Below, one piece after another: positions 37,366 to 48,100 of a stretch of DNA of 64,000 bases (its first letter is position 1; each line of letters starts with the position of its first letter). The stretch comes from JBFWWP01 sp050246115 (GTDB lineage Bacteria > Planctomycetota > UBA8108 > UBA1146 > JAJFFE01). The stretch lies in the NCBI GenBank assembly GCA_050246115.1, contig JBFWWP010000002.1, positions 304,609-368,608 on the forward strand, written 5' to 3'. The notes beneath the pieces are model-generated. The model had not been told where the DNA came from. It ran no database searches and saw only the letters and a list, made by a program, of their open reading frames with translations. A program made the translations under genes and the position numbers.

Positions 37366-40300
37366 ATGGATCGATTCGGGTTCAACCTCGGTTATGTGGA
37401 CGACTTGTTCCAAGAATACCTGCGCGATCCGGCGGCGGTCAGCGAGGTCTGGCGTGAGTTCTTCGTCGATTACCACCCAGGCAGTGTCGTAGCGGCGGGA
37501 ACCGCTCCGGCTCCGGGGGCGCCGATCCGCGCCGTGGCTTCGCGGTCGAGCGCTCCGGCGCGGGCCCCCGAGGCGGACAGCGACGCGGCTCCGGCGGGGG
37601 GCGAGAACGTGCGGGTGACCGCCGAAGCCGGCGAAGCCGCGAGTGCGCCGACGCCCGGCGTCGCGCCCACCTATGAGCCGCTGCGCGGCGTCGCCGGCAA
37701 GATCGTCGAGAACATGCAAGCCAGTCTGACGATTCCGACGGCCACGTCGGTTCGCACCTTTCCGGTCAAGCTACTGGAGGAGAACCGGCGGCTGATCAAT
37801 CAGCATCGCGAGGCGAGCGCCCTCCCGAAGGTCTCCTTCACCCACATCATTGCGTACGCGATCACCAGCGCTCTCGAACACTATCGAACGGTGAGCAGCC
37901 GCTTCGAACTTCGGGACGGTCAGCCCTTCCGGGTGCTGGGTCCGGCGATCCATCTCGGTTTGGCGATCGACGTCGAGAAGAGCGACGGTAGCCGCAGCCT
38001 GTTGGTCCCCAATCTGAAGAACGCCGGCGGCCTCGATTTCGCGACCTTCGTGGACGCCTACAACGGAGTCGTCGATCGGGCGCGGCGCGGACGCCTCACC
38101 GTCGATGACTTCCAAGGCACCAGCGTGACGATCACGAATCCGGGGATGATCGGGACCATCCTCTCGGTGCCGCGCTTGATGGTCGGGCAAGGAGCCATCA
38201 TCGGCGTGGGCTCCATCGGCTACCCACCCGAGTACGCGGGGATGGCGGAGGGTGCCGTCGCTCGCCTCGGCTTGTCGAAGATCATGACCCTCACCAGTAC
38301 CTACGATCACCGTATCATCCAGGGCGCGGAGTCCGGCGCGTTCCTGGCTCATGTCGAGCGCCTGCTGCTCGGCCAAGAACACTTCTACGAGCGGATCTTC
38401 GACGACCTGGAGGTGACCCACGAACCCATTGCGTGGGTTGGCGAGCACGAGCCGCCGTTGGGCGGCGCGGCCGGTGATCTTGAGCGCATCTCGAAGCAGG
38501 CGCGGGTGCTCCAACTGATCCATGCCTATCGGGTTCGCGGCCATCTCATCGCGAACCTCGATCCCTTGGGGAGCCGGCCGCCGTCGCACCCGGAGCTGGA
38601 GATGTCGCACTACGGCTTGTGCGTGTGGGACCTCGACCGGCAGTTCATGTGTGGCGGGCTGGCCGGTCACGAGGGCACGATCACTCTACGTGAGATCCTG
38701 GACATCCTCCGCGATACGTACTGCCGCTACATCGGCGTCGAGTACATGCACATTACCAGTCCGGTCGAGCGCAACTGGCTCCAGCGACGCATGGAGACCG
38801 ACCGCAATCAAGAGCCGATGGAGCTCGCGGCGAAGCTTCGCATCCTCGAGAAGCTCAACGCCGCCGAGGCGTTCGAACGCTTCCTCCATACGACCTATGT
38901 CGGGCACAAGCGTTTCTCCCTCGAGGGCTGCGAGACGCTGATCCCGGTTCTCGATGAGCTTCTGGAGTGCGCGGGCGCAGCGTCGATCGAGGACGTGGTG
39001 ATCGGCATGTCGCACCGCGGGCGCCTGAACGTGCTGACCAACATCGTCGGCAAACGGGTATCGAAGATCTTCGCCGAGTTCGAAGACATCGATCCGTCGA
39101 CGGTGGACGGCTCGGGAGACGTGAAGTACCACCTCGGCGCGGCTGGCGTTCACGCGACCCGCGACGGCAGGACCGTGCGCGTCGAGATCGCCTCGAACCC
39201 GAGCCATCTGGAGTCGGTCGATCCCGTGGTCGAAGGGATGGTGCGAGCGCGCCAAGACCGCATCGGCGATACCGACCATCGACGCGTCCTGCCGATCCTG
39301 ATCCACGGCGACGCCGCTTTCGCCGGCCAGGGCGTGGTCTTCGAGACCCTGAATTTGTCGCAGCTCCGAGGCTACCGCACCGGCGGCACCATCCACATCG
39401 TTGCGAACAACCAGATCGGCTTCACCACCGGCGCGGCCGACGCTCGCTCGACCCACTACTGCACCGATGTCGCCAAAGCCGTCGGGGCACCGATCTTCCA
39501 CGTCAACGGCGATCACCCCCAGTCGGCGGTGCGGACGATTCGCGTCGCCCTCGCCTACCGCCAACAGTTCGGCAAGGACGTCGTCGTCGACATCAACTGC
39601 TACCGACGCTGGGGCCACAACGAGGGCGATGAGCCCGCCTACACCCAGCCGGTCATGTACGAGCGGATCGAGCGCAAGCGCTCGGTGCGCAAGCTTGCGA
39701 CCGAGCGCCTGCTTCGGCGCCGCGAGATCGACGGCGCGATGGCCGAGCGTTTTCTCGAGGACTTCCAGACCAAACTCGAGCACGGCTTCGCCGAGCTCCA
39801 GAGCGTACGCGACTCGCATCGGGAGGTCGAACCCTTGCCGGATCTGGAAGAGACCGAGGGGGCCGCGCGCCCGCGCATCGCGACGGGTGTCCCGCGCCCA
39901 CACCTCGAGCGGGTGTTGCACGCGCTGAGCGAGTTCCCGGAAGGCTTCGCGCCCCACGAGAAGCTGGCGCGTCAGCTCCAGCAGCGCAGCGCCCAGTTTC
40001 AAGAGGATCGCATCTCGTGGGCGCTCGCCGAGAGCCTGGCCTTCGGCACGCTGGTGCTCGACGGCACGCGGGTCCGTCTGAGCGGTCAGGACAGCGGACG
40101 GGGCACGTTCAGCCAGCGTCATGCGAAGGTCTATGACGCGCGCACGGGCAGCTGTTTCATCGCCTTGGATCAGCTCGTCGGGGAGCCAGGCCGGTTCCAG
40201 GTCCACGACAGCTCGCTGTCGGAGTTCGCGGTGCTCGGCTTCGAGTATGGGTACAGCGTGGAGGCCCCCGACACGTTGGTGTTGTGGGAGGCGCAGTTCG

Positions 40301-41082
40301 GCGACTTCGCCAATGGTGCGCAGGTCATCATTGACCAGTATCTCGCGGCCGCCGAGGAGAAGTGGGGTCAACGTTGCCGACTGACCCTGCTCTTGCCTCA
40401 CGGTTACGAGGGACAGGGGCCGGAGCACTCGAGCGCTCGGCTCGAGCGTTTCCTGCAGTTGTGCTCCGAGGGCAACTTGCGGGTGGTGAACCCTTCGACC
40501 CCCGCCCAGTACTTCCACCTGTTGCGCCGCCAGGTGGAGAGTTCGGAGCACAAGCCGCTGATCGTCATGACACCCAAGAGCCTCCTCCGACACCGGGCCT
40601 GTGTCTCGCCGGTCTCGGAGTTGACCACCGGCAGCTTCTGCGAAGTGCTCGATGACACGACCTGCGGTGCCCCGAACGGGGTTCGTCGGGTCCTGCTCGC
40701 CAGCGGCAAGGTCTACTACGACTTGCTCGCCGCACGCGCGGAACGCCGGATCGACGACATCGCGATTCTGCGCCTCGAGCAGTTCTACCCGTTCCCCGGG
40801 GCGGAGCTGAGCGCCATTCTGCGACGCTATGCGAATGCGAGCGAGGTGCTCTGGGTCCAGGAGGAACCGCGCAACATGGGGGCGTGGGACTTCTTGGACG
40901 AGCGACTCTACGAGCGACTTCTACCGGGTCAGGTCCTGCACTATGTCGGTCGTCCCTGGAGCGCGAGCACGGCGACCGGGTCGAGCAAACGCCACGTCGC
41001 CGAGCAGCGTCGCCTGATCGACACGGCCCTCACGGACTCGGTGCTCGAGGCGGCCGCTTTCCAACGGCAGCGCATCGGTTGA
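37366..41082 (+). CDS. kgd: Fused 2-oxoglutarate dehydrogenase E1/E2 (Kgd/OdhA type)
   Basis: A 1238-residue enzyme with the domain order of actinobacterial Kgd/OdhA. Residues 1-40 are the E1 N-terminal segment (FNLGYVDDLFQEYLRDPAAV). An Ala/Pro linker runs to about 105. An E2-type acyltransferase domain follows (about 106-350, His at 315 in TYDHRIIQGAESG). The ThDP-dependent E1 is about 375-1230, with MSHRGRLNVL, HGDAAFAGQGVVFET, ANNQIGFTT and RWGHNEGDEP. There is no lipoyl domain. It acts in the TCA cycle on 2-oxoglutarate, needing AceF-like lipoyl partners. The sequence before ATG 37366 shows only a weak ribosome site. Confidence 0.94.
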   Translation: MDRFGFNLGYVDDLFQEYLRDPAAVSEVWREFFVDYHPGSVVAAGTAPAPGAPIRAVASRSSAPARAPEADSDAAPAGGENVRVTAEAGEAASAPTPGVAPTYEPLRGVAGKIVENMQASLTIPTATSVRTFPVKLLEENRRLINQHREASALPKVSFTHIIAYAITSALEHYRTVSSRFELRDGQPFRVLGPAIHLGLAIDVEKSDGSRSLLVPNLKNAGGLDFATFVDAYNGVVDRARRGRLTVDDFQGTSVTITNPGMIGTILSVPRLMVGQGAIIGVGSIGYPPEYAGMAEGAVARLGLSKIMTLTSTYDHRIIQGAESGAFLAHVERLLLGQEHFYERIFDDLEVTHEPIAWVGEHEPPLGGAAGDLERISKQARVLQLIHAYRVRGHLIANLDPLGSRPPSHPELEMSHYGLCVWDLDRQFMCGGLAGHEGTITLREILDILRDTYCRYIGVEYMHITSPVERNWLQRRMETDRNQEPMELAAKLRILEKLNAAEAFERFLHTTYVGHKRFSLEGCETLIPVLDELLECAGAASIEDVVIGMSHRGRLNVLTNIVGKRVSKIFAEFEDIDPSTVDGSGDVKYHLGAAGVHATRDGRTVRVEIASNPSHLESVDPVVEGMVRARQDRIGDTDHRRVLPILIHGDAAFAGQGVVFETLNLSQLRGYRTGGTIHIVANNQIGFTTGAADARSTHYCTDVAKAVGAPIFHVNGDHPQSAVRTIRVALAYRQQFGKDVVVDINCYRRWGHNEGDEPAYTQPVMYERIERKRSVRKLATERLLRRREIDGAMAERFLEDFQTKLEHGFAELQSVRDSHREVEPLPDLEETEGAARPRIATGVPRPHLERVLHALSEFPEGFAPHEKLARQLQQRSAQFQEDRISWALAESLAFGTLVLDGTRVRLSGQDSGRGTFSQRHAKVYDARTGSCFIALDQLVGEPGRFQVHDSSLSEFAVLGFEYGYSVEAPDTLVLWEAQFGDFANGAQVIIDQYLAAAEEKWGQRCRLTLLLPHGYEGQGPEHSSARLERFLQLCSEGNLRVVNPSTPAQYFHLLRRQVESSEHKPLIVMTPKSLLRHRACVSPVSELTTGSFCEVLDDTTCGAPNGVRRVLLASGKVYYDLLAARAERRIDDIAILRLEQFYPFPGAELSAILRRYANASEVLWVQEEPRNMGAWDFLDERLYERLLPGQVLHYVGRPWSASTATGSSKRHVAEQRRLIDTALTDSVLEAAAFQRQRIG

Positions 41083-41116
41083 CCCCGAGCGCGGCCGAAC
41101 CCGAGGCTCGTGCGTC

Positions 41117-42316
41117 TTGCAATCGGTTCTCAGAAAGCGGGTCGCTTCCTTGTATGTGAAGAGTCAGGCCGAACTGGATGCCCTGTGCCAAGCCGCACGA
41201 GTCGCGGGACGGTTCGGACTCGACGTCGAGTTCATTCGCGAACACACCTTCTATCCGAAGGTCGCCCTCATCCAAGTCGCGGTCGGCGAGACCATGGCCC
41301 TGGTGGATCCGCTCGCGCGGCTCGACCTGACGCCGCTCGACGAACTCCTGCCCGACCCATCGGTGCTGAAGGTGCTGCACGCACCGACCCAGGATCTCGA
41401 GATCTTCTACCAGCGCACGGGTCGTGCGCCGGCCGCGATCTTCGATACGCAAGTGGCCGCGGCGATGCTCGGACTTGGAGCGCAGGTGTCGTACTCGACC
41501 CTCATCGAGCGGCTGCTCGATGTGACGGTGTGCAAGGGGGAAGCCTACACCGATTGGCTTCGGCGGCCACTCACGCGCGAACAGGAAGCCTACGCGCTCG
41601 ACGACGTTCGTTACCTGCTGCCGGCGCACGACGCCCTCCGCGCCCAGCTCGACGAACTCGGACGGCTCCAGTGGGTGGAGGAGGAGTTTCAGCGATTCTC
41701 GCGTCCGGACTTGTACGAGCCGAGCCCCGACCTGGCCTACCAACGGGTCAAGCGGTTTGGCACGCTGAGGCCGACCGGTCTCGCGGTGCTGCGCGAACTG
41801 GCGGCCTGGCGCGATCGCGAGGCCCGAACGCGCGATCGGCCCCGGCGCCGCATCGTCGGCGACGAGGTGCTCATCGAGATCGCGCGCACGGCGCCGCGAA
41901 CGTTGCCGGAACTCGAGCGGATTCGCGGCCTGCATCCCCAGCTCGTCGAACGCAGCGGTAGTGCGATCCTCGACCAAGTGCAGCGAGGACTCGCGACTCC
42001 GCCCGCCGAGCGACCGCAACTCGAGCGCCGTCAGCGTTTGGATCCCGACGCTCAGCTGGTTCTCAGCGTCCTCGATGCGTGCTTGCGGACGCACTGCCAG
42101 CGCGCGCAACTCGACCCCGCCCTGGTGGTGACCAGCTCGGATTTGCAAACGCTGGTCGACGACTTCCTGTGTGGACGAGTCGACCCAGTCCAGCATCGCG
42201 TCCTGTCGGGTTGGCGGGGCGAACTCGTTGGCCGCGACCTTCTCGACTTCCTCGAGGGACGCGCGAGCATTCGCATCGACCCCGCGACCCGGAGCCCCCT
42301 GATCGAACGGCGCTGA
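41117..42316 (+). CDS. rnd: Ribonuclease D
   Basis: A 399-residue 3'-5' exoribonuclease of the DEDD family that trims tRNA and other small RNA ends. Exo motifs are GLDVEF (Asp, Glu), LHAPTQDLEIF (Asp) and YALDDVRYLLP (Asp with the Tyr upstream). HRDC-like helices follow from about residue 210 (TGLAVLRELAAWRDREA). The TTG at 41117 is used. TTG 41150 is an alternative start, and neither has a strong ribosome site. It lies 34 bp after kgd and is possibly cotranscribed with it. Confidence 0.9.
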   Translation: MQSVLRKRVASLYVKSQAELDALCQAARVAGRFGLDVEFIREHTFYPKVALIQVAVGETMALVDPLARLDLTPLDELLPDPSVLKVLHAPTQDLEIFYQRTGRAPAAIFDTQVAAAMLGLGAQVSYSTLIERLLDVTVCKGEAYTDWLRRPLTREQEAYALDDVRYLLPAHDALRAQLDELGRLQWVEEEFQRFSRPDLYEPSPDLAYQRVKRFGTLRPTGLAVLRELAAWRDREARTRDRPRRRIVGDEVLIEIARTAPRTLPELERIRGLHPQLVERSGSAILDQVQRGLATPPAERPQLERRQRLDPDAQLVLSVLDACLRTHCQRAQLDPALVVTSSDLQTLVDDFLCGRVDPVQHRVLSGWRGELVGRDLLDFLEGRASIRIDPATRSPLIERR

Positions 42317-42450
42317 TCGGCGGACCCGCTCGAGGGGTTGCGAACGAACGACTCCTGTTCGCGCCGGACATCACGAAGGAGCAGGTGGGAGCCCCGGCAG
42401 AGAAGTCTGGCCAGAACAGCCGCGGCAGGTGCTCGGTCCGGGGTTCGGGA

Positions 42451-42640
42451 GGGCCCGGACACGTACTCAGCGAAGCGGTACACGTCCTCGTACACGATCC
42501 GAAGGGAGCCAGGAGTGAAGCTGGACCAGGAGCGACGGATCAAGTTCCGGAGCGCGAGGCCGTGTACGAGTACGAAGACACGGGGAGGCCGAACAATCCG
42601 TTGCACCTGACGGCAGCAAGGAAGCGCCGAGACGTTAGAC
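42451..42640 (+). repeat. Distant copy of the dispersed element seen at 10.1-10.7 kb
   Basis: In the 407-bp spacer after rnd, a 190-bp stretch repeats the 10-kb element in the same block order. Blocks are ACGTACTCAGCGAAGCGGTA, TCGTACACGATCCGAAGG, GAGCCAGGAGTGAAGCTGG, GTTCCGGAGCGCGAGGCC and GTGTACGAGTACGAAGAC. It ends in a degenerate attC-like site, 42588-42640, with outer boxes GCCGAAC and GTTAGAC. Here the inner left box CGTTGCACCTG has lost its partner. The hexamer tract is not expanded in this copy. No gene is seen in the rest of the spacer. Confidence 0.75.
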
Positions 42641-42723
42641 TCGACGCGGCGACTGCGCGGCACCCGACCGTGGCTCGACCGTGACTCGACCGTGGTCGTG
42701 ACCCGCCAGCGAAAGGCCCCATC

Positions 42724-45066
42724 ATGTTCAGCGTCGTTCTCCTCTGGATCGCGATCGCGCACACCGCTTCGGGGAGGCCAGCCTTACCCTCGGACGGGGT
42801 CTTCATCGAGAACCAAGGACAATGGAGTCGAGGGATGGAGTACGTCTCCTTTGGACGGTCGGTGATGCTGGGAGTGTCCGGGAACGTGCTGTCGTTGAGC
42901 GGGTCCGATGGTCAGGGAGGTCGAGCGCATCTGCGACTCACGTTCGAGGGAGCGAATCCGAACGCCACCGCGCGCGGCCGAGTTGCGCGGGCCGGCCAGT
43001 ACCACTTCTTCGTCGGGGCCCGGGAGCGCTGGCGGAGCGGCGTGAGGGGCTTCGACGCAGTGATGGTCGAGGATCTCTACCCGGGCATCGACCTCGTGGT
43101 CCGCTCGGTCCGTGGGGTCTTCGAGTACGATCTGTTGTTGGAGCCAGGGGCTCACGCCGAGGACGTGGTGGTCCACTGCGAGGGCCACGAGGAGCTGACC
43201 ATCGATTCGAACGGCGAACTCGCGCTCCGACACGCGGCGGGCCAGCTGCGGCAGCCCCAACCGATGGCGTGGCAGCTCCGGGGAGACGCGTTGGAACCGA
43301 TCGCGGTGCAGTTCGTCCGGCTGGATCACGCTCGCTACTGTTTCGCCGCTCCGAGTGCAGCGCGCGGATTGGCCCGCGTGATCGATCCTGGTCTTCTCTG
43401 GTCGACCTTCCTCGGGGGCAACGGCATCGACGAAGTGAAGCCGATGACCCGCTCCGCGAACGGCGACCTGATCCTCGGAGGCGTGGTTTCGTCCCCGGAC
43501 TTTCCGACGACCGTCGGCGCGTTCGACCCCACTCACAACGGAACCAGCACGGACGTCACGATCACTCGCATGAGCGCGGACGGCACCACGCTGCTCTACT
43601 CGACATTCCTCGGTGGGGCAATCGCTCAGGATGGACCCGGAGGCGTGGCCATCGGCTCGGATGGTACGGTGACGATCACGGGGACCACTTGGTCCGATGA
43701 CTTTCCCACGACGCCGGGCGCATTCGACTCGACGTACGATTCCACGCACGGCAACGCGTACTCGGACGCCTTCGTGACGCGGCTCGCGGCCGATGGCGCT
43801 TCGCTCCTGTACTCCACCCTCTTGGGCGGTCCACTGAGCGATAGCGGGCGGGGCCTTGCTCTTGACGCCACGGGCCGCGCACTCGTCACCGGCTACGCGG
43901 CGGATGGCTTTCCCACCACCCTCGGCGCAGCGCAGCCCAGTCTCTCGGGCGGGCGCGATGCCTTCCTGCTGCGGCTTGCGGGCGATGGGTCGGTCGTCGA
44001 GTACGGGACCTACTTGGGCGGATTGGACACCGAGGGCGGAGTCGCCATCGCGGTCGGCCCGGACGGCAGCGTGACCGTAGCCGGGAACACGCTGTCGGCT
44101 GACTTCCCGGTGACGATCGATGCGTTCGACAGCACTCTCGGCGACGGCGTGACCGCGCTCTCCGATGGCTTTCTCGCCCGATTCACCCCCAGCGGGACCT
44201 TGGCCTACGCATCGTTCTTTGGCGGAGCGGGCTCCGAAGAGATCGAGTCCATGCGGGGGCTGGCCGACGGATCGGTCGCTCTCTGTGGATCGACGGGATC
44301 CACCGACTTTCCGGTCACTCCCAACGCCGCACGCACCATCATCCAGGGACAGGATGGCTTCGTGGCCTCGTTCGGACCGTCGGGGCAAGACCTACGTTTT
44401 GCCACCCTGCTCGGAGGATCCCAGGATGACCTCGCCGGGGCGATCGCGGTCGAGGCCACCGGCAACTTCCTCGTGGCGGGAAACACTTTCTCGACGGACT
44501 TCCCGGTCACGCTGGATGGGGCGCAGACGGCGATCGGAGGGATCTCGACCTTCGGCGGCGACTCCTACCTGGTGCGACTGTCGCCACTGGGTAGTGCGAT
44601 CCTCTACGGGTCCTTCCTCGGAGGGATCGACGGCGAGCATGCCTTTGCGTTGGAAGCCGGCACGTCCGACATCGCCATCGTTGCGGGTCTGACCCTGTCG
44701 ACCGACTTTCCGACGACGCCGGGCAGCTTCGACCCAAGCTACAACGGGGGGATCGCGGACTCTTTCGTGACTGCCTTCGAACTCCCTTCGTACGTCCCAC
44801 CCGACCGACTCCGCGGCGATGCCAACAACGATGACCAGGTGAACATTGCCGACGGCGTCACGATTCTCTTGTTTCTCTTCAGCGCTGGATTCCTGCCGTG
44901 CCTGGATGCGGCCGACATCAACGCCTCGGGCGGTCTCGACATCGCCGACGCCGTGGCCCTCTTCGCCTGGGTCTTCGGAACCGGTCCAGCCCCTTCCGCG
45001 CCGTTCCCGAGCTGCGGACCCGTCGTCGTCGGCACCGGCCTCGGCTGCGAAGTCTCGGGTTGCTGA
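42724..45066 (+). CDS. Secreted SBBP-repeat beta-propeller protein with C-terminal dockerin-like domain
   Basis: A 780-residue exported protein. The signal peptide is residues 1-17. An N-terminal domain (18-220) precedes about seven SBBP beta-propeller repeats, each marked by strands such as LLYSTFLGG, YSTLLGG, YGTYLGG, YASFFGG and FATLLGG, and by DFPTT blocks. Residues 697-765 are a dockerin-like pair of Ca-binding motifs (GDANNDDQVNIADGV and ADINASGGLDIADAV). The C-terminus ends with cysteines (GCEVSGC). It is probably a surface or extracellular protein, and its partner is unknown. AAAGG precedes ATG 42724. It is convergent with the giant gene at 45111. Confidence 0.88.
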   Translation: MFSVVLLWIAIAHTASGRPALPSDGVFIENQGQWSRGMEYVSFGRSVMLGVSGNVLSLSGSDGQGGRAHLRLTFEGANPNATARGRVARAGQYHFFVGARERWRSGVRGFDAVMVEDLYPGIDLVVRSVRGVFEYDLLLEPGAHAEDVVVHCEGHEELTIDSNGELALRHAAGQLRQPQPMAWQLRGDALEPIAVQFVRLDHARYCFAAPSAARGLARVIDPGLLWSTFLGGNGIDEVKPMTRSANGDLILGGVVSSPDFPTTVGAFDPTHNGTSTDVTITRMSADGTTLLYSTFLGGAIAQDGPGGVAIGSDGTVTITGTTWSDDFPTTPGAFDSTYDSTHGNAYSDAFVTRLAADGASLLYSTLLGGPLSDSGRGLALDATGRALVTGYAADGFPTTLGAAQPSLSGGRDAFLLRLAGDGSVVEYGTYLGGLDTEGGVAIAVGPDGSVTVAGNTLSADFPVTIDAFDSTLGDGVTALSDGFLARFTPSGTLAYASFFGGAGSEEIESMRGLADGSVALCGSTGSTDFPVTPNAARTIIQGQDGFVASFGPSGQDLRFATLLGGSQDDLAGAIAVEATGNFLVAGNTFSTDFPVTLDGAQTAIGGISTFGGDSYLVRLSPLGSAILYGSFLGGIDGEHAFALEAGTSDIAIVAGLTLSTDFPTTPGSFDPSYNGGIADSFVTAFELPSYVPPDRLRGDANNDDQVNIADGVTILLFLFSAGFLPCLDAADINASGGLDIADAVALFAWVFGTGPAPSAPFPSCGPVVVGTGLGCEVSGC

Positions 45067-45110
45067 TTCAGTTCGTGCCGTTGAGTACGGGCCGAGCTAC
45101 GCGTCGTTCG

Positions 45111-48100
45111 CTACTGCGCTTGCAACCAACGTCGCAAGATGAGTACGGCGCCGAACGCGAGCAGACCCAACCCTGCGAAGATGCGGCTGCCCAATCCGGG
45201 GCGCGAGAACTCGAGTTCCAGGAAGGCATCGGCGTCGCCACGTTGGAAAGTGAAAGTGGTGTAGCCGGGGCGCGTGCGGCTGGGCTCGAAGACGTTGCCT
45301 GCCGTCGGGCGTGCCGCCTCCGGCAGGGGCAGTAGACCATCCTTGGCTGCGATGTCCTGCGGCTCCGCTCGCTCCGTTGCCGAGGGCGGATTCACTCCCT
45401 GGATCTGGTTCAGGCCCGGATATCGCTGACCCGTGAGCGCCGCGTCGATGGCGTCGAATGCCGGTGCCACGGCTTCGTCGGTCCCGGTCGCACTCTCGCG
45501 GTGTTGGCTTCCGCGTCGCCAACCTCGTCCCAGGAGGAACTGCGTGCGGTCGGCGAACGACTGCTCATCCGGGGTGCTCGGCGCGGCCGCTCGATCGTTG
45601 TTCGTACGAATCTCCTCGGCCAACTTCGCCCGCGCTTTGCGGGTGTCGTCGAGCAGTCGATCGTTCGCCGACCACTGCTGCTCGAGACTCTGCGCACCGA
45701 GCCGAGTTTGCTGTCGGACTTCGGCGTCGCTGCGGTTGCGATCCTGAAGTTCAGCGAAGTTGTCGCCGAGAGCTTGGGAGATCCGCGCCAGTTGCTGCGA
45801 CGCCTGCTCCTGCGCCCGCCGAGAGGTGTAGCTCTGGGTGGCCTCGAGCAATTGCTCTTGCTGATCCAGAAGGGCGCGCAGCTTTTCGGCCGAGCGCAAA
45901 CTCGGAGGCACGGGTCGCATTCGGTGCGCGGTTTCGTGCACGGCGTAGTCGTTGGGAAACTGCACGCTCCAGACGCTTTCGTGGACTCCTACCGCCTGCT
46001 CCCGTGGGATCTGCGGGGCCGCGAGACCCGTGCTCTCGCGATAGGCCGGGAGCGCCAGCCGCGGTTCCTCGTAGATGATCGCGACCTCGAGCGGCAGGTC
46101 GGAGCCGATCATGCGCTCGACGGGGATCTGAATGGCCCCCCGCTGCGTGCCGCCCTTGCGTCCTACAGCGACGGGTCGCCCGTTGACAGTGACACCCCAG
46201 AGGGTGCCGGAATCGGGCAGCTCGACAGTGAGAAACTGGAGTCGGCGATTGATCAGGGTGTAGATGACCTCGGTTCGGCGCGTGCCGTCGTGGCCAATGA
46301 TGGTGGCAAGTTCCGCGAGCTTGATCACCGCCGCGGGGCCTTCCGCCATCTCGATCTCCTGCTCACCGAGCGACAGGCTCCAGTCCGGTCGCGTCGCGCG
46401 ATAGGCGGGCCCCAAGCTGCTCGCGGAGATGTCGTCGGGCACATAGGGCAGCGCCTCGACGGCTACCGGATGCAGTCCTTCGGTATGGGCCTCGAGAGTG
46501 ATGCTGCGCTGCGTCTGTACCACGGCGACGTAGTGGTCGGCTTCCGCAATCGGCGCGGCCCCGTCCAGGAAGACCGAGCCCCGCAAACTCGGCGGAGAGC
46601 CGGGTGGGCGCGGCACGCGGTACCGCAGCGTCATCGGTACGGATCCGCGCGCGGGCGACTGCAGTCGGATCGTGACCTCGGTCCCCGCCGCGGTCTCCCG
46701 CAGTTCCTGGCTCTGCTGGTTGTCGACATCGAGGAGCACTAGGCGTGCGTTCGTGGGCAACCGCAACCGGAACGTATCGCGGCCCGCACCCCGCACCCGG
46801 AAGTCCAGGCGACCGACGACCTCGACGAAGTCGACCCCGACGCGCGCGAAGGCCACGTCGGTGACTGCGAGTTGGGTCGAGCTGCGCGCAAGTTCCAAGG
46901 CGAGGGGCGCGGAGGTACGCCGCGCGCGAAACGCCAGCCGTACCCCGGTGTCGTTCGGGATCGGCAGCCAATCCGGGGCGGTCCGATCGGCGGGCTCCCA
47001 GGGGCTGTCTTCGAGGGCTCGGGGTTCCAGCTCTTCCCCGCACACGACCCACCAGTGGCAAGCTTCTTCGCGCCGCACGTTCGGACTCGCGACCACGGAG
47101 CTCAGCGCCGGCAACGAGAAGCGGGTCGGCAGCGGGTCGAGTGCGAACTCCGCGCTCCATGTGAGAGTCGTGCCCGAGCGCGCGCTCGCGTTCAGCTCGA
47201 CCCACAGCGCTCGCTGCCCGCCTTCCTCGCGGACCTCCCACTGGCGTACATCGTCGCCTCGCAGACGCCGCACGTTCCAAGTCGGCGGCAAGGGAACGAC
47301 GTGCCGCGGAGCGGACCCCGGGAGGGCGCTGGTGTAGGTCGTGCGCACGTAGACCTGCACTTGGTCGTCACGGACCCAGGCGACCGCTTCGCTGGTGACT
47401 CGTTGCTCGAGGATGTCGGGCGTGATCTGCAGGCGTTCGCTGGTGGCCGCCCCGAAGGCATGGTGCAGTCGGTCGGGGCCGGTGCCGTCGGACCCGGCCG
47501 GGGGCTGGGGGAGACTCTGCCCGACGCTGCGCGACATCCCCGCCAGCGACTCGGGACCGAAGCGGCGCTGTGCGCCGTGGAACAAGCCGACGTAGGTCTC
47601 TTGGCGAATGGCGTCGATGAGTTCGAGCGTCGGTAGAGGGCCTGCGCTCGCCATGCGCGCATGGCCGACGAGCGTCAGCGAGGCGCTGTTGACGGGGCGG
47701 GTGAAGTTGAGGAGCAGGATCGGACCCGCGGGCGAGCGCGTGAGCGTCCACTCGGACAAGTCCGCGCCTTCGACCGACGAGATCTCCCAGTCGCCGAGAA
47801 CGCGGTAGCTCACGCGTTCGAGCCCGCGGCCCGCAATGCGGAGATCCTCCCGCCGATGGATCGAGAAACCATCGTCGAGGAGTCGCAGCTCGGAGTACGA
47901 CAGCGACTCGCGCTGCGAGGACAGTTGACCTTCGATTCGGGGGAAGCTCCAAGTGATGCGGAGGGTCGAACTCTGGCCCAAGTCGACACGGACCTCACGC
48001 GGACCTTGGGTGTCGGCAGTGTCCGCGTCGTCGAGCCACGAGGCTACGCCGGGAGCGGTAGCGGTCAGCTCGGCGTCACGAGGGAGCGCGGCCAGCACCT

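Noticed and set aside
38686..40593. 635-residue frame antisense to kgd
   Set aside because: Mirror frame. kgd motifs are intact on the plus strand.
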